A stretch of 48,253 nucleotides of DNA. Origin: Myxococcales bacterium. GTDB lineage: Bacteria > Myxococcota > UBA796 > SXON01. The notes beneath the pieces were generated by a model that was not told the DNA's origin, did not search any database, and saw nothing but the letters and a program-made list of their open reading frames with translations. Position numbers and translations under genes: made by a program. The DNA is taken from assembly GCA_009692585.1 (NCBI GenBank), contig SHYX01000037.1:1-48253 (forward strand). Direction: 5' to 3'. Each line of letters opens with the position of its first letter. Position 1 is the stretch's first letter. This document shows, piece by piece, positions 27,699 to 36,599 of the stretch.

Positions 27699-28279
27699 GC
27701 GTCGTCTTGCTGCTTTTGTGGTCCCTCGGGTGCGATACGGCGCCGAGCGCGAAGTCGGCGCCCAAGGCCAGCCGGGTCGATGCCGCGGTCGCGCCGGTGC
27801 GCAGGGCCGCCGATCCCGACGCGTTCTGCGACACCCGCGGGGGCAGCGCTTTTGCCTACCCGGAGCTCGACACCTCGGGATCCGGCGGTGCCGCACCCCA
27901 CAACGCCGACGGTTGGACCTGGGTCAACGTCTGGGCCACCTGGTGCAAGCCCTGCATCGCGGAGATGCCGCTGATCCAGGGTTGGGCGAAAAAGCTCGGT
28001 GAGGCTGGCACGCCCGTCGTGCAGCAGTTCCTGAGTGTCGACACCAAGCCGACCGACGTCTCCAGCTTCATGCTCTTGCATCCCGAGTTCCCCAAGGGCC
28101 CGCGGCTCGCCGAGATCGACAAGCTGACCCCGTGGTTGCAGAGCATCGGGCTCGACGCCAACGCCGCGTTGCCCCTGCACCTGTTCGTAGACCCGAGCGA
28201 TCAGCTCCGCTGTGTGCGCAACGGCGCCGTCGGGGAGCACGACTATGACGCGATCGCGGCGGTGGTCGCCGGCCGGTAG
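27677..28279 (+). CDS. TlpA/ResA-like thioredoxin lipoprotein
   Basis: The 200-residue protein has a lipobox at LWSLGC (Cys19) and a thioredoxin fold with the redox motif VNVWATWCKPCIAEMPLI (Cys90, Cys93), typical of TlpA/ResA family reductants. The cis-Pro loop is probably in NAALPLHLFVD. The longest start is GTG 27677, overlapping the previous gene by 22 bases. TTG 27695 is an alternative that would give a TTGA overlap but a signal peptide without positive charge. Anchored in the membrane, it would reduce or shuffle disulfides in the periplasm, complementing the VKOR-DsbA oxidase encoded two genes upstream. It converges on the bamD-like gene with a 12-base gap. Confidence 0.88.
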   Translation: MDRLHPLSVVLLLLWSLGCDTAPSAKSAPKASRVDAAVAPVRRAADPDAFCDTRGGSAFAYPELDTSGSGGAAPHNADGWTWVNVWATWCKPCIAEMPLIQGWAKKLGEAGTPVVQQFLSVDTKPTDVSSFMLLHPEFPKGPRLAEIDKLTPWLQSIGLDANAALPLHLFVDPSDQLRCVRNGAVGEHDYDAIAAVVAGR

Positions 28280-28291
28280 GGACCGCCGGGT

Positions 28292-29071
28292 TCAGCCCCT
28301 CCGGGGAGTGCCCGTCTTCTTCAGGGGGCGTGCAAGCTCGCGCTCCAGCTGACCGGCCCGGTGTGCATCCGCAGGCGCGGCGCGGAGGGATTCGAGCACG
28401 GTGTGGGCCGCGTCGTCGTTGCCAAGCTGGTGGAGCGCCATGCCGTACAGCACCAGCGACGCCCCCCGAGCCGAGCTGTCGGGCCATGCGCGCAGCATCG
28501 GCTCGATGCGGCCGACGACCGCGGGCCACGCCTCGCGACGCGCGTAGAACTCGGCGATGCGGAGTTCCTTGCGCGCCAGGCGATCCTGCGCATTCGCCAA
28601 AAGCTTCTCGACCTCGGGCCGGTGTTGCGACTCCGGGAACCGCGCGGCGAATCCGGCCCAGGTGCTGACCGTGCGCCGCGTCTCGGACTGGTCGCGGTCG
28701 GGTACGACCGGGGCGTTCTTGTAGATGACCAGACCCAAGCGGTAGATCACCAGGTCCAACTCGGGGTACCGAGGGTGAGCCCGCATGAAGTCCTCGTAGG
28801 CCAGCCGGGCCTCGATCCACTCGGTCTTCTGGTAGTGGATGTCGGCGATCGCCAGTTCGGCTTTGAGCGAGTAGGGATCGTCCCGATAGAAGGTGCGGAC
28901 GCGCTGGAATTGCTCCAACGCCTTGGTGTAGGCCCGGTTGCGCAAGAACTTCAGGCCGAGCGAGTAGACCTCTTCTGCCGAGAGCGGCTTGGGCGCGGCG
29001 ACAGCGCCGCCCGGGTGCAGGCCGGCGACAGCGACGGCGACAGCGAGCAGGAGGACACGCAGACGATGCAT
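28292..29071 (-). CDS. bamD: BamD-like outer-membrane assembly factor (TPR), no lipobox Cys
   Basis: The 259-residue protein has an N-terminal signal peptide (MHRLRVLLLAVAVAVAG) followed by TPR helices in the BamD pattern: EEVYSLGLKFLRNRAYTKAL, AIADIHYQKTEWIEARLAYE, DFMRAHPRYPELDLVIYRLG and RFPESQHRPEVEKLLA. BamD is the essential TPR component of the barrel-assembly machine. Unlike the Escherichia coli protein, no Cys follows the signal peptide, so it would not be lipidated; cleavage probably occurs after AVA before APKPLSAEEV. ATG 29071 is chosen because it starts the signal peptide; a longer reading upstream overlaps the divergent DUF1844 gene. Only 24 bases separate the two divergent starts. 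A paralogue of BamD rather than BamD itself is possible. Confidence 0.78.
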   Translation of the reverse strand: MHRLRVLLLAVAVAVAGLHPGGAVAAPKPLSAEEVYSLGLKFLRNRAYTKALEQFQRVRTFYRDDPYSLKAELAIADIHYQKTEWIEARLAYEDFMRAHPRYPELDLVIYRLGLVIYKNAPVVPDRDQSETRRTVSTWAGFAARFPESQHRPEVEKLLANAQDRLARKELRIAEFYARREAWPAVVGRIEPMLRAWPDSSARGASLVLYGMALHQLGNDDAAHTVLESLRAAPADAHRAGQLERELARPLKKTGTPRRG

Positions 29072-29095
29072 CGACCCGGCGGCTAACATCTCGTT

Positions 29096-29344
29096 ATGTG
29101 GTCGCCCATGTCTGCCGACGCGCCCGTCAACTTCTCGACCTTCCTGGTTTCTCTGGCAAGCACCGCGCTCGCCCATCTCGGCCACGCCGAGGGGGTGGAT
29201 GTGCCGACCGACGTGCGGATGGCCCGCGACACCCTGGCCGTCCTGGACCTTCTGGAGCAAAAAACGAAGGGAAACCTGGATTCGGAGGAGGCGCGGTTGC
29301 TCGACGCTCTTCAGGACGAACTCCGAGGCGCGCTGGCGCGCTGA
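29096..29344 (+). CDS. DUF1844 family protein
   Basis: The 82-residue product matches the small DUF1844 family common in Deltaproteobacteria and relatives. Visible features are NFSTFLVSLASTALAHLG at the N-terminus and RMARDTLAVLDLLEQKTKGN followed by an acidic helix to the C-terminus. The function of the family is unknown. A second ATG at 29108 (MSADAPVNFSTF) is an equally good start, since homologues often begin close to the FSTF motif. No clear Shine-Dalgarno precedes either one. Confidence 0.82.
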   Translation: MWSPMSADAPVNFSTFLVSLASTALAHLGHAEGVDVPTDVRMARDTLAVLDLLEQKTKGNLDSEEARLLDALQDELRGALAR

Positions 29345-29372
29345 CCCCGTCGTCGCCGTGCGATGGTCGGCG

Positions 29373-29401
29373 TTGACTGGGCGCGGGGGGTGGGGTAGGG
29401 T
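29373..29401 (+). promoter_or_regulatory. Putative sigma-70-type promoter for the lipoprotein gene
   Basis: TTGACT (29373-29378) and TAGGGT (29396-29401) are separated by exactly 17 bases, in the 85-bp gap after the DUF1844 gene. The -35 box matches five of six consensus positions and the -10 box three of six. It lies about 30 bases before the ATG at 29430. Confidence 0.4.
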
Positions 29402-29413
29402 GCGCGCCCCTAC
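29395..29413. promoter_or_regulatory. Inverted repeat over the predicted -10 box
   Basis: GTAGGG and CCCTAC form a perfect 6-bp inverted repeat with a 7-base spacer. The left arm covers the predicted -10 box. It could be an operator or a hairpin in the 5' untranslated leader. Confidence 0.35.
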
Positions 29414-29418
29414 GCACC

Positions 29419-29424
29419 AGGAGA
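29419..29424 (+). promoter_or_regulatory. Shine-Dalgarno AGGAGA
   Basis: AGGAGA lies five bases upstream of the ATG at 29430. It decides this start over the longer in-frame reading that continues upstream through the DUF1844 gene. Confidence 0.7.
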
Positions 29425-29429
29425 CCAGC

Positions 29430-30446
29430 ATGTCCCGTACCCCCTTCGCGCTCGCCCTTCTCGCCCTTGCTTGTGTCGCCTGTGATGGGGACAAGGACTC
29501 CGCCGACGGCGCCGACGAACCCTGTGGCGTCAGCGTCACCACCTTTCCGCTGCAGGGCGCGGTCAACGCCTACTACCGTAGCGACGTCGAGTTCAAGCTC
29601 ACCAAGCCCGACGCCACCGCGCAGATCAGCACGGACATCCCGGGGTCGCAGGAGGTCAGTGCCGACGGCCTGACGGTCTACTGGCGGCTCAGCGCGCCCC
29701 TGGCCCCTACCACCACGTACACGGCCAGCCTCACCTACTGTACCGGTACGGTGGAGCTCGGCTTCACCACCTCCGCGCTCGGTACCGCGATTCCGGATAC
29801 CGGCACGCTGCAAGGCCGCACCTACCTGCTGAACCTCGCCGACGCGCGCATCACCGAGCCCCCTGGCATCGGGGCCCTGCTGTCGTCGGAGCTTGACGGC
29901 GTCAGCATCTACACCGGGATCATCGACGTCACCGACACGGAGATCACCGTGATCGGCGGGCTCGGGCGGGAAGGCGCGCCGACGCCCACCCAGGAATACT
30001 GCGACCCCACCATCGACTTCCCCACCGCCGACTTCACCGGCAGCCCCCACTTCGAGATCAGCGGGGAGGGCGCCACGCCCATCACCGTCGCCGGCACCAC
30101 GGTGTACATCGAAGACCTGCGCATCGCCGGTGACTTCGCCTCGGATCTCTCCTACTTCGGCGGTGGCGTGCTCGAAGGCACCATCGACACCCGCCCGCTC
30201 GACGTCGAGTTCGGCGACGGTGAAGAGGGCTTCATCTGCAAGACCGCCAGCGCCCTCGGCGTCGTGTGCGACCCCTGCTCCGACGGGCTGGCGTTCTGCC
30301 TCTCGCTCGTCGCCGACTCGATCGATGCCCAGGTCGTCGACGGTCTCGAGCTCGTGGCCATCGATGGGAACAACTGCATGGGCTGCGTGGAAGGCCCCCC
30401 GCCGGACGTCAGCGATGTCTGCGAACAGGATCCCGCCGCGCCGTAG
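29430..30446 (+). CDS. Hypothetical lipoprotein, paralogue A of a tandem pair
   Basis: The 338-residue protein has a lipoprotein signal (LALLALACVAC, then acidic DGDKDSADGADE). An Ig-like beta domain may occupy about residues 30-115 (TFPLQGAVNAYYRSDVEFKL onward). From about 120 a domain follows that is shared with the next gene: GRTYLLNLADARITEPPG, TDTEITVIGG, DPTIDFP, VYIEDLRIAGDFASDLS, GTIDTRPLDVEFGDGEEG and GNNCMGCVEGPPPD. Paired Cys (VVCDPC, FCL, NCMGC) suggest disulfides. I do not recognise the family, which appears to be lineage-specific. It is a secreted, lipid-anchored protein with no catalytic signature that I can see. The next gene encodes a shorter paralogue. Confidence 0.82.
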   Translation: MSRTPFALALLALACVACDGDKDSADGADEPCGVSVTTFPLQGAVNAYYRSDVEFKLTKPDATAQISTDIPGSQEVSADGLTVYWRLSAPLAPTTTYTASLTYCTGTVELGFTTSALGTAIPDTGTLQGRTYLLNLADARITEPPGIGALLSSELDGVSIYTGIIDVTDTEITVIGGLGREGAPTPTQEYCDPTIDFPTADFTGSPHFEISGEGATPITVAGTTVYIEDLRIAGDFASDLSYFGGGVLEGTIDTRPLDVEFGDGEEGFICKTASALGVVCDPCSDGLAFCLSLVADSIDAQVVDGLELVAIDGNNCMGCVEGPPPDVSDVCEQDPAAP

Positions 30447-30492
30447 GCCCTGGGCGCGATCGACCGGATCACGCCAATCGTGGGAATTTTCC

Positions 30493-30521
30493 TTGCGCCG
30501 GGCCGCGGCTCGGGCGATTCT
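30493..30521 (+). promoter_or_regulatory. Possible promoter for paralogue B
   Basis: TTGCGC (30493-30498) and GATTCT (30516-30521), 17 bases apart, lie in the 102-bp gap before the ATG at 30549. The match to consensus is weak. A weak Shine-Dalgarno (GAGAGG) lies just before the gene. Confidence 0.25.
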
Positions 30522-30548
30522 ACGCCTCGCACTCTCCGAGAGGTTTCC

Positions 30549-31376
<828 letters not shown>

Positions 31377-31390
31377 CAGGAGCGGGCGGG

Positions 31391-32350
31391 TCAGGCGACG
31401 GGCGGAATCGCCAGTCCCGCGGCGGCGCAGGTCTCGATGAAGTCCGCGGGCGGCGGCGCGACGAAACGCACCCGCTCGCCGGTTCCCGGGTGGTCGAACG
31501 CCAAGAGCCACGCGTGCAACAGCGGGTGGCCGAGCGCCTCGACGCGCGTGCGCAGGTTGGCAGTCGCGACACAGTCCCGGCGATTGTAGACACGGTCCCC
31601 GAGGATGGGGTGGCCGGCCTCGGTCAGGTGGACCCGAACCTGGTGGGTGCGCCCGGTCTCCAAGCGGCACTCCAAGAGCGCCACACGATCCCCGCGCGCT
31701 TTGACCTCCCAGTGGGTCACCGCGCGCCGCCCGCCCTTTTCGACGCTGGTGATGCGCAGGCGACTGTCGGGGTCGCGGCTGAGCTGACTCCGGATGGTGC
31801 CGCGGTCGACGTTCGGCACCCGGTGGACCACCGCGAAGTAGTGGCGATCGACGCTGTGGACGGTGAACTGTGCGGTCAGGGCGCGGTGGATCGTGTCGTG
31901 TTTGGCAACCACCATCACCCCGCTGGTGCCGGCGTCCAACCGGTGCACGATGCCGGGGCGGGCGACGCCGCCGATGCCGGACAGGCCGGTGGCGTGGTGC
32001 AGGAGCGCGTTGACCAGCGTGCCGTCCCAGTGCCCGGGCGCGGGGTGCACGACCATCCCCGCGGGCTTGACGACCACCAGCAGATCATCGTCCTGGTAGA
32101 GGATCTCCAGGGGGAGGTCTTGGGGCAGGGGATCGGCGGGGGTGGCGTCCGGGAGCTCTGCGGTGACCGTTGCGCCGGGGCGGGGACGATCGGAGGGGCG
32201 CGCCGGTTCGCCGTCCACCCGGATGCTCCCCGCGGCCAGGAGCGCCTGCACGCGGGCCCGCGACATGTCGGGCCAGGCCAGGACCAGCGAGCGATCGAGG
32301 CGGTCGGCCTCGAGCCCGGCCACCCAGGTGCGCGCCTCGGCCACGCTCAA
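31391..32350 (-). CDS. RluD-type 23S rRNA pseudouridine synthase
   Basis: The 319-residue protein has an N-terminal S4 RNA-binding domain (about 15-75, MSRARVQALLAAGSIRVDG) and a pseudouridine synthase catalytic domain (about 85-310) with ILYQDDDLLVVVKPAGMVVHP, the catalytic motif IVHRLDAGTSGVMVVAK (the Asp is the nucleophile) and ALLECRLETGRTHQVRVHL. This is the RluC/RluD architecture, which isomerises uridines in the large ribosomal RNA. The start is TTG at 32350, forming a TTGA overlap with the stop of the J-like gene. A GTG two codons in is an alternative. Confidence 0.92.
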   Translation of the reverse strand: MSVAEARTWVAGLEADRLDRSLVLAWPDMSRARVQALLAAGSIRVDGEPARPSDRPRPGATVTAELPDATPADPLPQDLPLEILYQDDDLLVVVKPAGMVVHPAPGHWDGTLVNALLHHATGLSGIGGVARPGIVHRLDAGTSGVMVVAKHDTIHRALTAQFTVHSVDRHYFAVVHRVPNVDRGTIRSQLSRDPDSRLRITSVEKGGRRAVTHWEVKARGDRVALLECRLETGRTHQVRVHLTEAGHPILGDRVYNRRDCVATANLRTRVEALGHPLLHAWLLAFDHPGTGERVRFVAPPPADFIETCAAAGLAIPPVA

Positions 32351-33153
32351 CCCCGGGCGCGGTGGAACCGAGCCATGTAGGCCTGGACGGCCTCCTCAGC
32401 ATCTTCCGCGCTGGTGGCCAGCTCCAGGGTGCGCAGCACGACCCGGACGTAGCCGCGCACGAAGGTGGCGGCGGGCAGGGCACCCCAGGTCTCGGTCTCC
32501 ATCGCCCCGAGGAAGCGCTGGGCAACCTTCGTCGCCTCTGAAAGCCCGTCCAGATCGAGCTTGCGGGCCTCTCGTGCCGCGCGGAGCCAGGCGCCGGTGG
32601 GGCCGTACAGGTCGAACAGTCGCTGCACCTCGGCGGCGGGGAGGGTGCGGTCGATCGGGGTGGGTACGGCCTTCCGCACGGCCGGCGCCAGCGGTTCGGG
32701 CGACGCGACCGGCCGGCCGCGCGGGACGGTCTGGGCCACCGGGACGGTGGGCTCGGCTTCGGGCTCGGGCGCCTGGGCCTCCCCGGTGCCGTACGCGTCG
32801 CCGACCTTCAGGGTGGTGAGGGTGCGCACGGCGTCGAGGCCGGCGGCGGCGGCGGGGTCGACGAGCGAGGGAGCCGCGGCGCGCCACAGTTCTTCCATGT
32901 CGGCCGGGAACCCGGCCAGCGCCAGCTCACGGAAGCGGTCGTACCGGCGACGCCGGACGGGGTCGCTGAGGATGGCCATGGCTTCGGCAAGCGCGGCGCG
33001 GCGCGCCTCGAGGGTCGCGGTGTCCTGTTGGCGCGCTTCCGCGGCGCGGAGGCGCCGCATGGTCTGCGCCACCTGCTCCTGGTAGGCGGCGCGTACCCCC
33101 GCGACGTCGGCCTCGGCAGCCACACCCAACAGCTCGTAGAAACCCGTCGACAT
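32347..33153 (-). CDS. J-like domain plus RodZ-like HTH protein
   Basis: The 268-residue protein begins with a region matching helices I, II and III of a DnaJ domain (FYELLGVAAEADVAGVRAAY, then AMAILSDPVRRRRYDRF), but the HPD tripeptide that stimulates DnaK is missing. A Pro/Glu-rich linker follows. The C-terminal part (about 195-262) matches the RodZ-type helix-turn-helix: WLRAAREARKLDLDGLSEAT, KVAQRFLGAMETETWGALPA and TFVRGYVRVVLRTLEL. RodZ-like HTH domains bind MreB in rod-shape control or act in DNA binding. No membrane helix is present. The start at 33153 is 8 bases after the selA stop, and its stop overlaps the pseudouridine synthase start. Function is not known. Confidence 0.78.
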   Translation of the reverse strand: MSTGFYELLGVAAEADVAGVRAAYQEQVAQTMRRLRAAEARQQDTATLEARRAALAEAMAILSDPVRRRRYDRFRELALAGFPADMEELWRAAAPSLVDPAAAAGLDAVRTLTTLKVGDAYGTGEAQAPEPEAEPTVPVAQTVPRGRPVASPEPLAPAVRKAVPTPIDRTLPAAEVQRLFDLYGPTGAWLRAAREARKLDLDGLSEATKVAQRFLGAMETETWGALPAATFVRGYVRVVLRTLELATSAEDAEEAVQAYMARFHRARG

Positions 33154-33161
33154 CGCTGCCT

Positions 33162-34463
33162 CTATCCCGCCGCCCGAGACGCTGCGAGCGCCGCGACCAA
33201 GGCCGCCTCCTGCTCCGGCAGCAGGGTGCGGAGGTCCAACACGATGTGGCCGTCCGCCACCCTCGCCATCACCGCGGGGGTCCCCAGCCGAAGCCGCGCC
33301 ACCAGGCCGTCGGCGCCCCCGACCGCGAGCAGGACCGCCCAGCTTGGCAGCGGCTTGCCCGGTAGCGAGCCGCCGCCTGCTTGCCCATCGACCGGTGCGG
33401 CGGTGGCGTTCCACCCCTGGGCGCAGAGCGCGTCCGACAGCGCGGTGGCGCGATGGCGCAGCGTCGCCACGTCCGCGGTCAGGAGCATCACGGCCGGCGG
33501 CGGGGCGCCCGCCTCGTAGTCGGCCAGCGTCCCTTCGAGCGCGGCGAGGACCAGTCGATCGAGGCGCAGGGCGCGGTAGAGCGGGTGCATCCGGGCGGCC
33601 AGGACCAGGTCGGCGCGCCCGACGATCAGCCCCGCCTGGGGGCCGCCGAGGAGCTTGTCACCCGAGAAGGTCACCAGATCGACGCCGGTGAGCGCCTCGG
33701 TCACCGTCGGCTCGCCCAGTCCGGGGACCAGCGCGCCTGAGCCGAGGTCTTCGAGTAGCGGGATCCCCGCCTTCTGCGCGAGCTTCTGTAACCCGACGCG
33801 GTCGGGCGCTTCGGTGAAGCCGGTGATGCGGAAATTGCTGGGGTGCACCCGGAGGATGGCGGCGGTGTCGGGGCCGATGGCCCGTGCATAGTCGGCCACC
33901 CGGGTGCGGTTGGTGGCGCCGACCTCGACGAGACGGGCGCCGCACGCCGAGATCACCTCCGGCACGCGGAAGCTCCCCCCGATCTCGACGAGCTCGCCGC
34001 GAGAGACGATGACCTCCCGTCCGCGGGCGAGAGTCGTGAGCACCAGGAGCACGGCCGCCGCGTTGTTGTTGACGGCGAGGGCCGCGGGCGCGCCGGTCAG
34101 GGCACGAAGACGCCCCTCGACGCCGTGCAGGCGCTCGCCCCGTGCGCCCGTCTGGAGGTCCAGCTCAAGGTTGCACCAGCCCGTCGACACCGCCGACAGG
34201 TGGGCGCGGGCGCGGTCACCGAGGGGCGCGCGGCCGAGGTTGGTGTGCAGGATGACGCCGGTGGCGTTGATGACGGGTCGCAGGCGCGGGGCCAGGCGCG
34301 CGCCCACCTGCGCACGAACCGCGGCCGCCCAGTCCGAGGGCGGCTCGGCGCCGGCGCGGACCGCGGCGAGCAGGGTCCTGGCTTCCGCCACCGCGAGCGG
34401 GCGCGGAAGGTCCGGGAGGGTGTCGACCAGGCGCCCGACGGCCGGGAGGTGGCGGGAGTTCAT
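33162..34463 (-). CDS. selA: L-seryl-tRNA(Sec) selenium transferase
   Basis: The 433-residue protein matches bacterial SelA, a PLP enzyme that converts Ser-tRNA(Sec) to Sec-tRNA(Sec) using selenophosphate. Signatures include PVINATGVILHTNLGRAPL, AVNNNAAAVLLVL, ILRVHPSNFRITGF, LEDLGSGALV and the PLP Lys in VTFSGDKLLGGPQAG (Lys270). Its length is slightly below the 460 or so residues of the Escherichia coli protein. No selB, selD or tRNA-Sec gene is visible in the window. The start at 34463 is 27 bases from the divergent histidine kinase gene. It implies that the organism makes selenoproteins. Confidence 0.93.
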   Translation of the reverse strand: MNSRHLPAVGRLVDTLPDLPRPLAVAEARTLLAAVRAGAEPPSDWAAAVRAQVGARLAPRLRPVINATGVILHTNLGRAPLGDRARAHLSAVSTGWCNLELDLQTGARGERLHGVEGRLRALTGAPAALAVNNNAAAVLLVLTTLARGREVIVSRGELVEIGGSFRVPEVISACGARLVEVGATNRTRVADYARAIGPDTAAILRVHPSNFRITGFTEAPDRVGLQKLAQKAGIPLLEDLGSGALVPGLGEPTVTEALTGVDLVTFSGDKLLGGPQAGLIVGRADLVLAARMHPLYRALRLDRLVLAALEGTLADYEAGAPPPAVMLLTADVATLRHRATALSDALCAQGWNATAAPVDGQAGGGSLPGKPLPSWAVLLAVGGADGLVARLRLGTPAVMARVADGHIVLDLRTLLPEQEAALVAALAASRAAG

Positions 34464-34490
34464 CGCGGGACGCTATAGCCCCCTGCCCGG

Positions 34491-36599
34491 ATGATCGTCC
34501 TCCTCTACGCACTGGCGACGATCGGCTCCGGGGCCCTGGGGATTCGGGCGCCGCTGGCCGATCGCGAAGATCCAGTGCGACGGCGCTTCGCGGTTCTGGC
34601 CTTGACCGTGGCGATGACGTGGCTGGGTTGGACCATCCACCTGATGGTGCCCGAGCTGCGGGTGGGCAAGCTGATCAACGGCGCCGCCGCAACCTTTCTA
34701 CCCTTCAGTCTGCTTGGCTTCGTGGTGCAGTTCTTCGGGGGCCGCGACAACGCGCCGAGCGAGCCGCGCCTGGCGCCGCTGGGCGGTCTGGCCCCCTTCG
34801 TGGCCATCGCCTACGTCGCGGCGGAGCTCTTCGCGCCATGGCGGTTCGGGCAGGCGGGGGGCGGCGATCTCATCCTCGGACTGTGGGTTTTCGGGGGCGT
34901 GGCCATCTCGCTGCGACGGCTCTGGCAGCGCCATCAGGAGAGCCCGCACCGGGTCGAGCGCGCGCGAATCCGCTACCTGCTGGTGCTGGCCTCGGCGGCG
35001 GTGGGGTTCACGCTGCTGGAAGCGGTGGCGCGGGCATGGACGCCCGGCAGCAACCAGGCGGTGTCGTTTTTCACGCGGGAGGGGCTGGTCCAGGGAGCCA
35101 TTCCGCCGCTGGGCGCGCTCCTGACCACGACGCTGCTCTACTTCCTGTACCAGATGATCTCGTTGTACCGCCTCCTGGACCTGACCGAGATCTTCTCCCG
35201 GGTCGGAGCCGTCTCGATCGCGGCGCTGATCCTCGTCCTGCTCGACAGCCTCAGCGCCGTCTCCCTGCTCGGCCCCTACCCTACCCACGGGTTCTTCCAG
35301 GCCTTCGTCGGGAGCGTGCTCTTCTTGCTGGCCTGGGACTCGCTGCGCACCCAGTTGGAACGCTGGCTAGGTGGGGCGCTCAATCCGCGCGGCCTGGTGC
35401 TCGCGGACGCGCTCCGCGACGTCGAGATGGCGCTGCCGCGCGCGATCTCGATCCCCGGCCTCTGCGACGCGGTGCTCGACCGGTTCGTCGCCAGTGGCCG
35501 GATTCCCGCCGCCGCCCTGTATCTGTGGGATGAAGAACGCCGCCTGTACCGCCTCGTGTCCGAGCGCGGCGCGGGGAGCCGTCCGGCCCTGCTCCACGTC
35601 GCGCGCCAGCCCTTCGTCGACGGCTTCGTCGATGGCGTGCCGGCCTACGTACGCGTGGACCTCGAACGACAGATTCGTCGCGACACCCGCAATGCGGGCG
35701 AGCTGCGGCGGCGCATCGACGTCATGGAGGGAATGAACGCCGATGTGGTGGTGCCGCTCAAGAGCGGGGATCTGGTGCTCGGCTGGCTGGCGCTCGCCGA
35801 TGAGCCCGACAGCGACGGCTTTTCGGAGGAGGAGACCGCGCGGCTGGCCCGAATCGCCGTCCAGGCGGCGGGCACCGTGGAGAACATCCACGGCTTTGAC
35901 GAACTCAAAGAAGAGCATCGCCTCAGCGCCCTCGGCACCATGGCCGCCGGGCTGGCGCACGAGATCCGCAACCCGTTGGCGGGGATTCGCGGGGCGGCGC
36001 AGTACCTCGACTCCGCGCGCGGGGGCGCCGATGGCGAAATGGTCAGGGTCATCGTCGACGAGACCGATCGTCTCAACCGGATCGTCAGCCAATTCCTGGA
36101 CTATGCTCGGCAGCTCCGGATCACGCCCTCCGAAGTCGAGCCCGGAGACCTCGTCGCCACGACGGTCCGGGCTCTCGCCGCTACCGGGGTTGCCGAACAG
36201 GTGCGCATCGTCGAGGATGTGGAGCCGGGCCTGCCGACGATCCAGGTTGATGTCGACAAAATTCGGCAGGTGCTCCTGAACCTCGGACAGAACGGCCTGC
36301 ACGCGATGCCCCACGGCGGCGCGCTGACTTTTCGGGCCCGCAGGGGCAGCCTCGCCGACCCGCGCTCGCGTGCCCGACCGGCGGTCGAGCTGTCGGTCGA
36401 GGACACGGGCGTCGGGATCACCCCGGAGGACCTTGACAACCTCTTCGTTCCCTTCTTCACCACCCGCCATGACGGCACCGGCCTCGGGCTCGCGATCAGC
36501 CAACGCATCGTCCAGGCGCACCGGGGTGAGCTGGACGTTCAGTCGGAAGCCGGCAAGGGGAGCGTATTCACGGTTCGGCTGCCGTTGGCGGCCGATTGA
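34491..36599 (+). CDS. Membrane GAF sensor histidine kinase, NtrB-like
   Basis: The 702-residue protein has an N-terminal membrane region of about eight helices (1-285), a GAF-like sensor domain (about 315-466, with AALYLWDEERRLYRLVSERG), a HisKA domain with AAGLAHEIRNPLAGIRGAAQ (His490), and an ATPase domain with VDKIRQVLLNLGQNGLHAM (N-box), VEDTGVGI, FFTTRHDGTGLGLAIS. The His-box and ATP-binding region resemble NtrB/ZraS-type kinases that pair with NtrC-type regulators. No response regulator is adjacent, so it is an orphan. Its 3' end overlaps the convergent CobW-MobA gene by 32 bases. Confidence 0.9.
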   Translation: MIVLLYALATIGSGALGIRAPLADREDPVRRRFAVLALTVAMTWLGWTIHLMVPELRVGKLINGAAATFLPFSLLGFVVQFFGGRDNAPSEPRLAPLGGLAPFVAIAYVAAELFAPWRFGQAGGGDLILGLWVFGGVAISLRRLWQRHQESPHRVERARIRYLLVLASAAVGFTLLEAVARAWTPGSNQAVSFFTREGLVQGAIPPLGALLTTTLLYFLYQMISLYRLLDLTEIFSRVGAVSIAALILVLLDSLSAVSLLGPYPTHGFFQAFVGSVLFLLAWDSLRTQLERWLGGALNPRGLVLADALRDVEMALPRAISIPGLCDAVLDRFVASGRIPAAALYLWDEERRLYRLVSERGAGSRPALLHVARQPFVDGFVDGVPAYVRVDLERQIRRDTRNAGELRRRIDVMEGMNADVVVPLKSGDLVLGWLALADEPDSDGFSEEETARLARIAVQAAGTVENIHGFDELKEEHRLSALGTMAAGLAHEIRNPLAGIRGAAQYLDSARGGADGEMVRVIVDETDRLNRIVSQFLDYARQLRITPSEVEPGDLVATTVRALAATGVAEQVRIVEDVEPGLPTIQVDVDKIRQVLLNLGQNGLHAMPHGGALTFRARRGSLADPRSRARPAVELSVEDTGVGITPEDLDNLFVPFFTTRHDGTGLGLAISQRIVQAHRGELDVQSEAGKGSVFTVRLPLAAD

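Noticed and set aside
33162..34463. Selenocysteine (TGA) read-through in genes of this window
   Set aside because: I looked for domains broken by an in-frame TGA, prompted by selA. The only broken coding region (23914-25634) is explained by a one-base frameshift, not a TGA.
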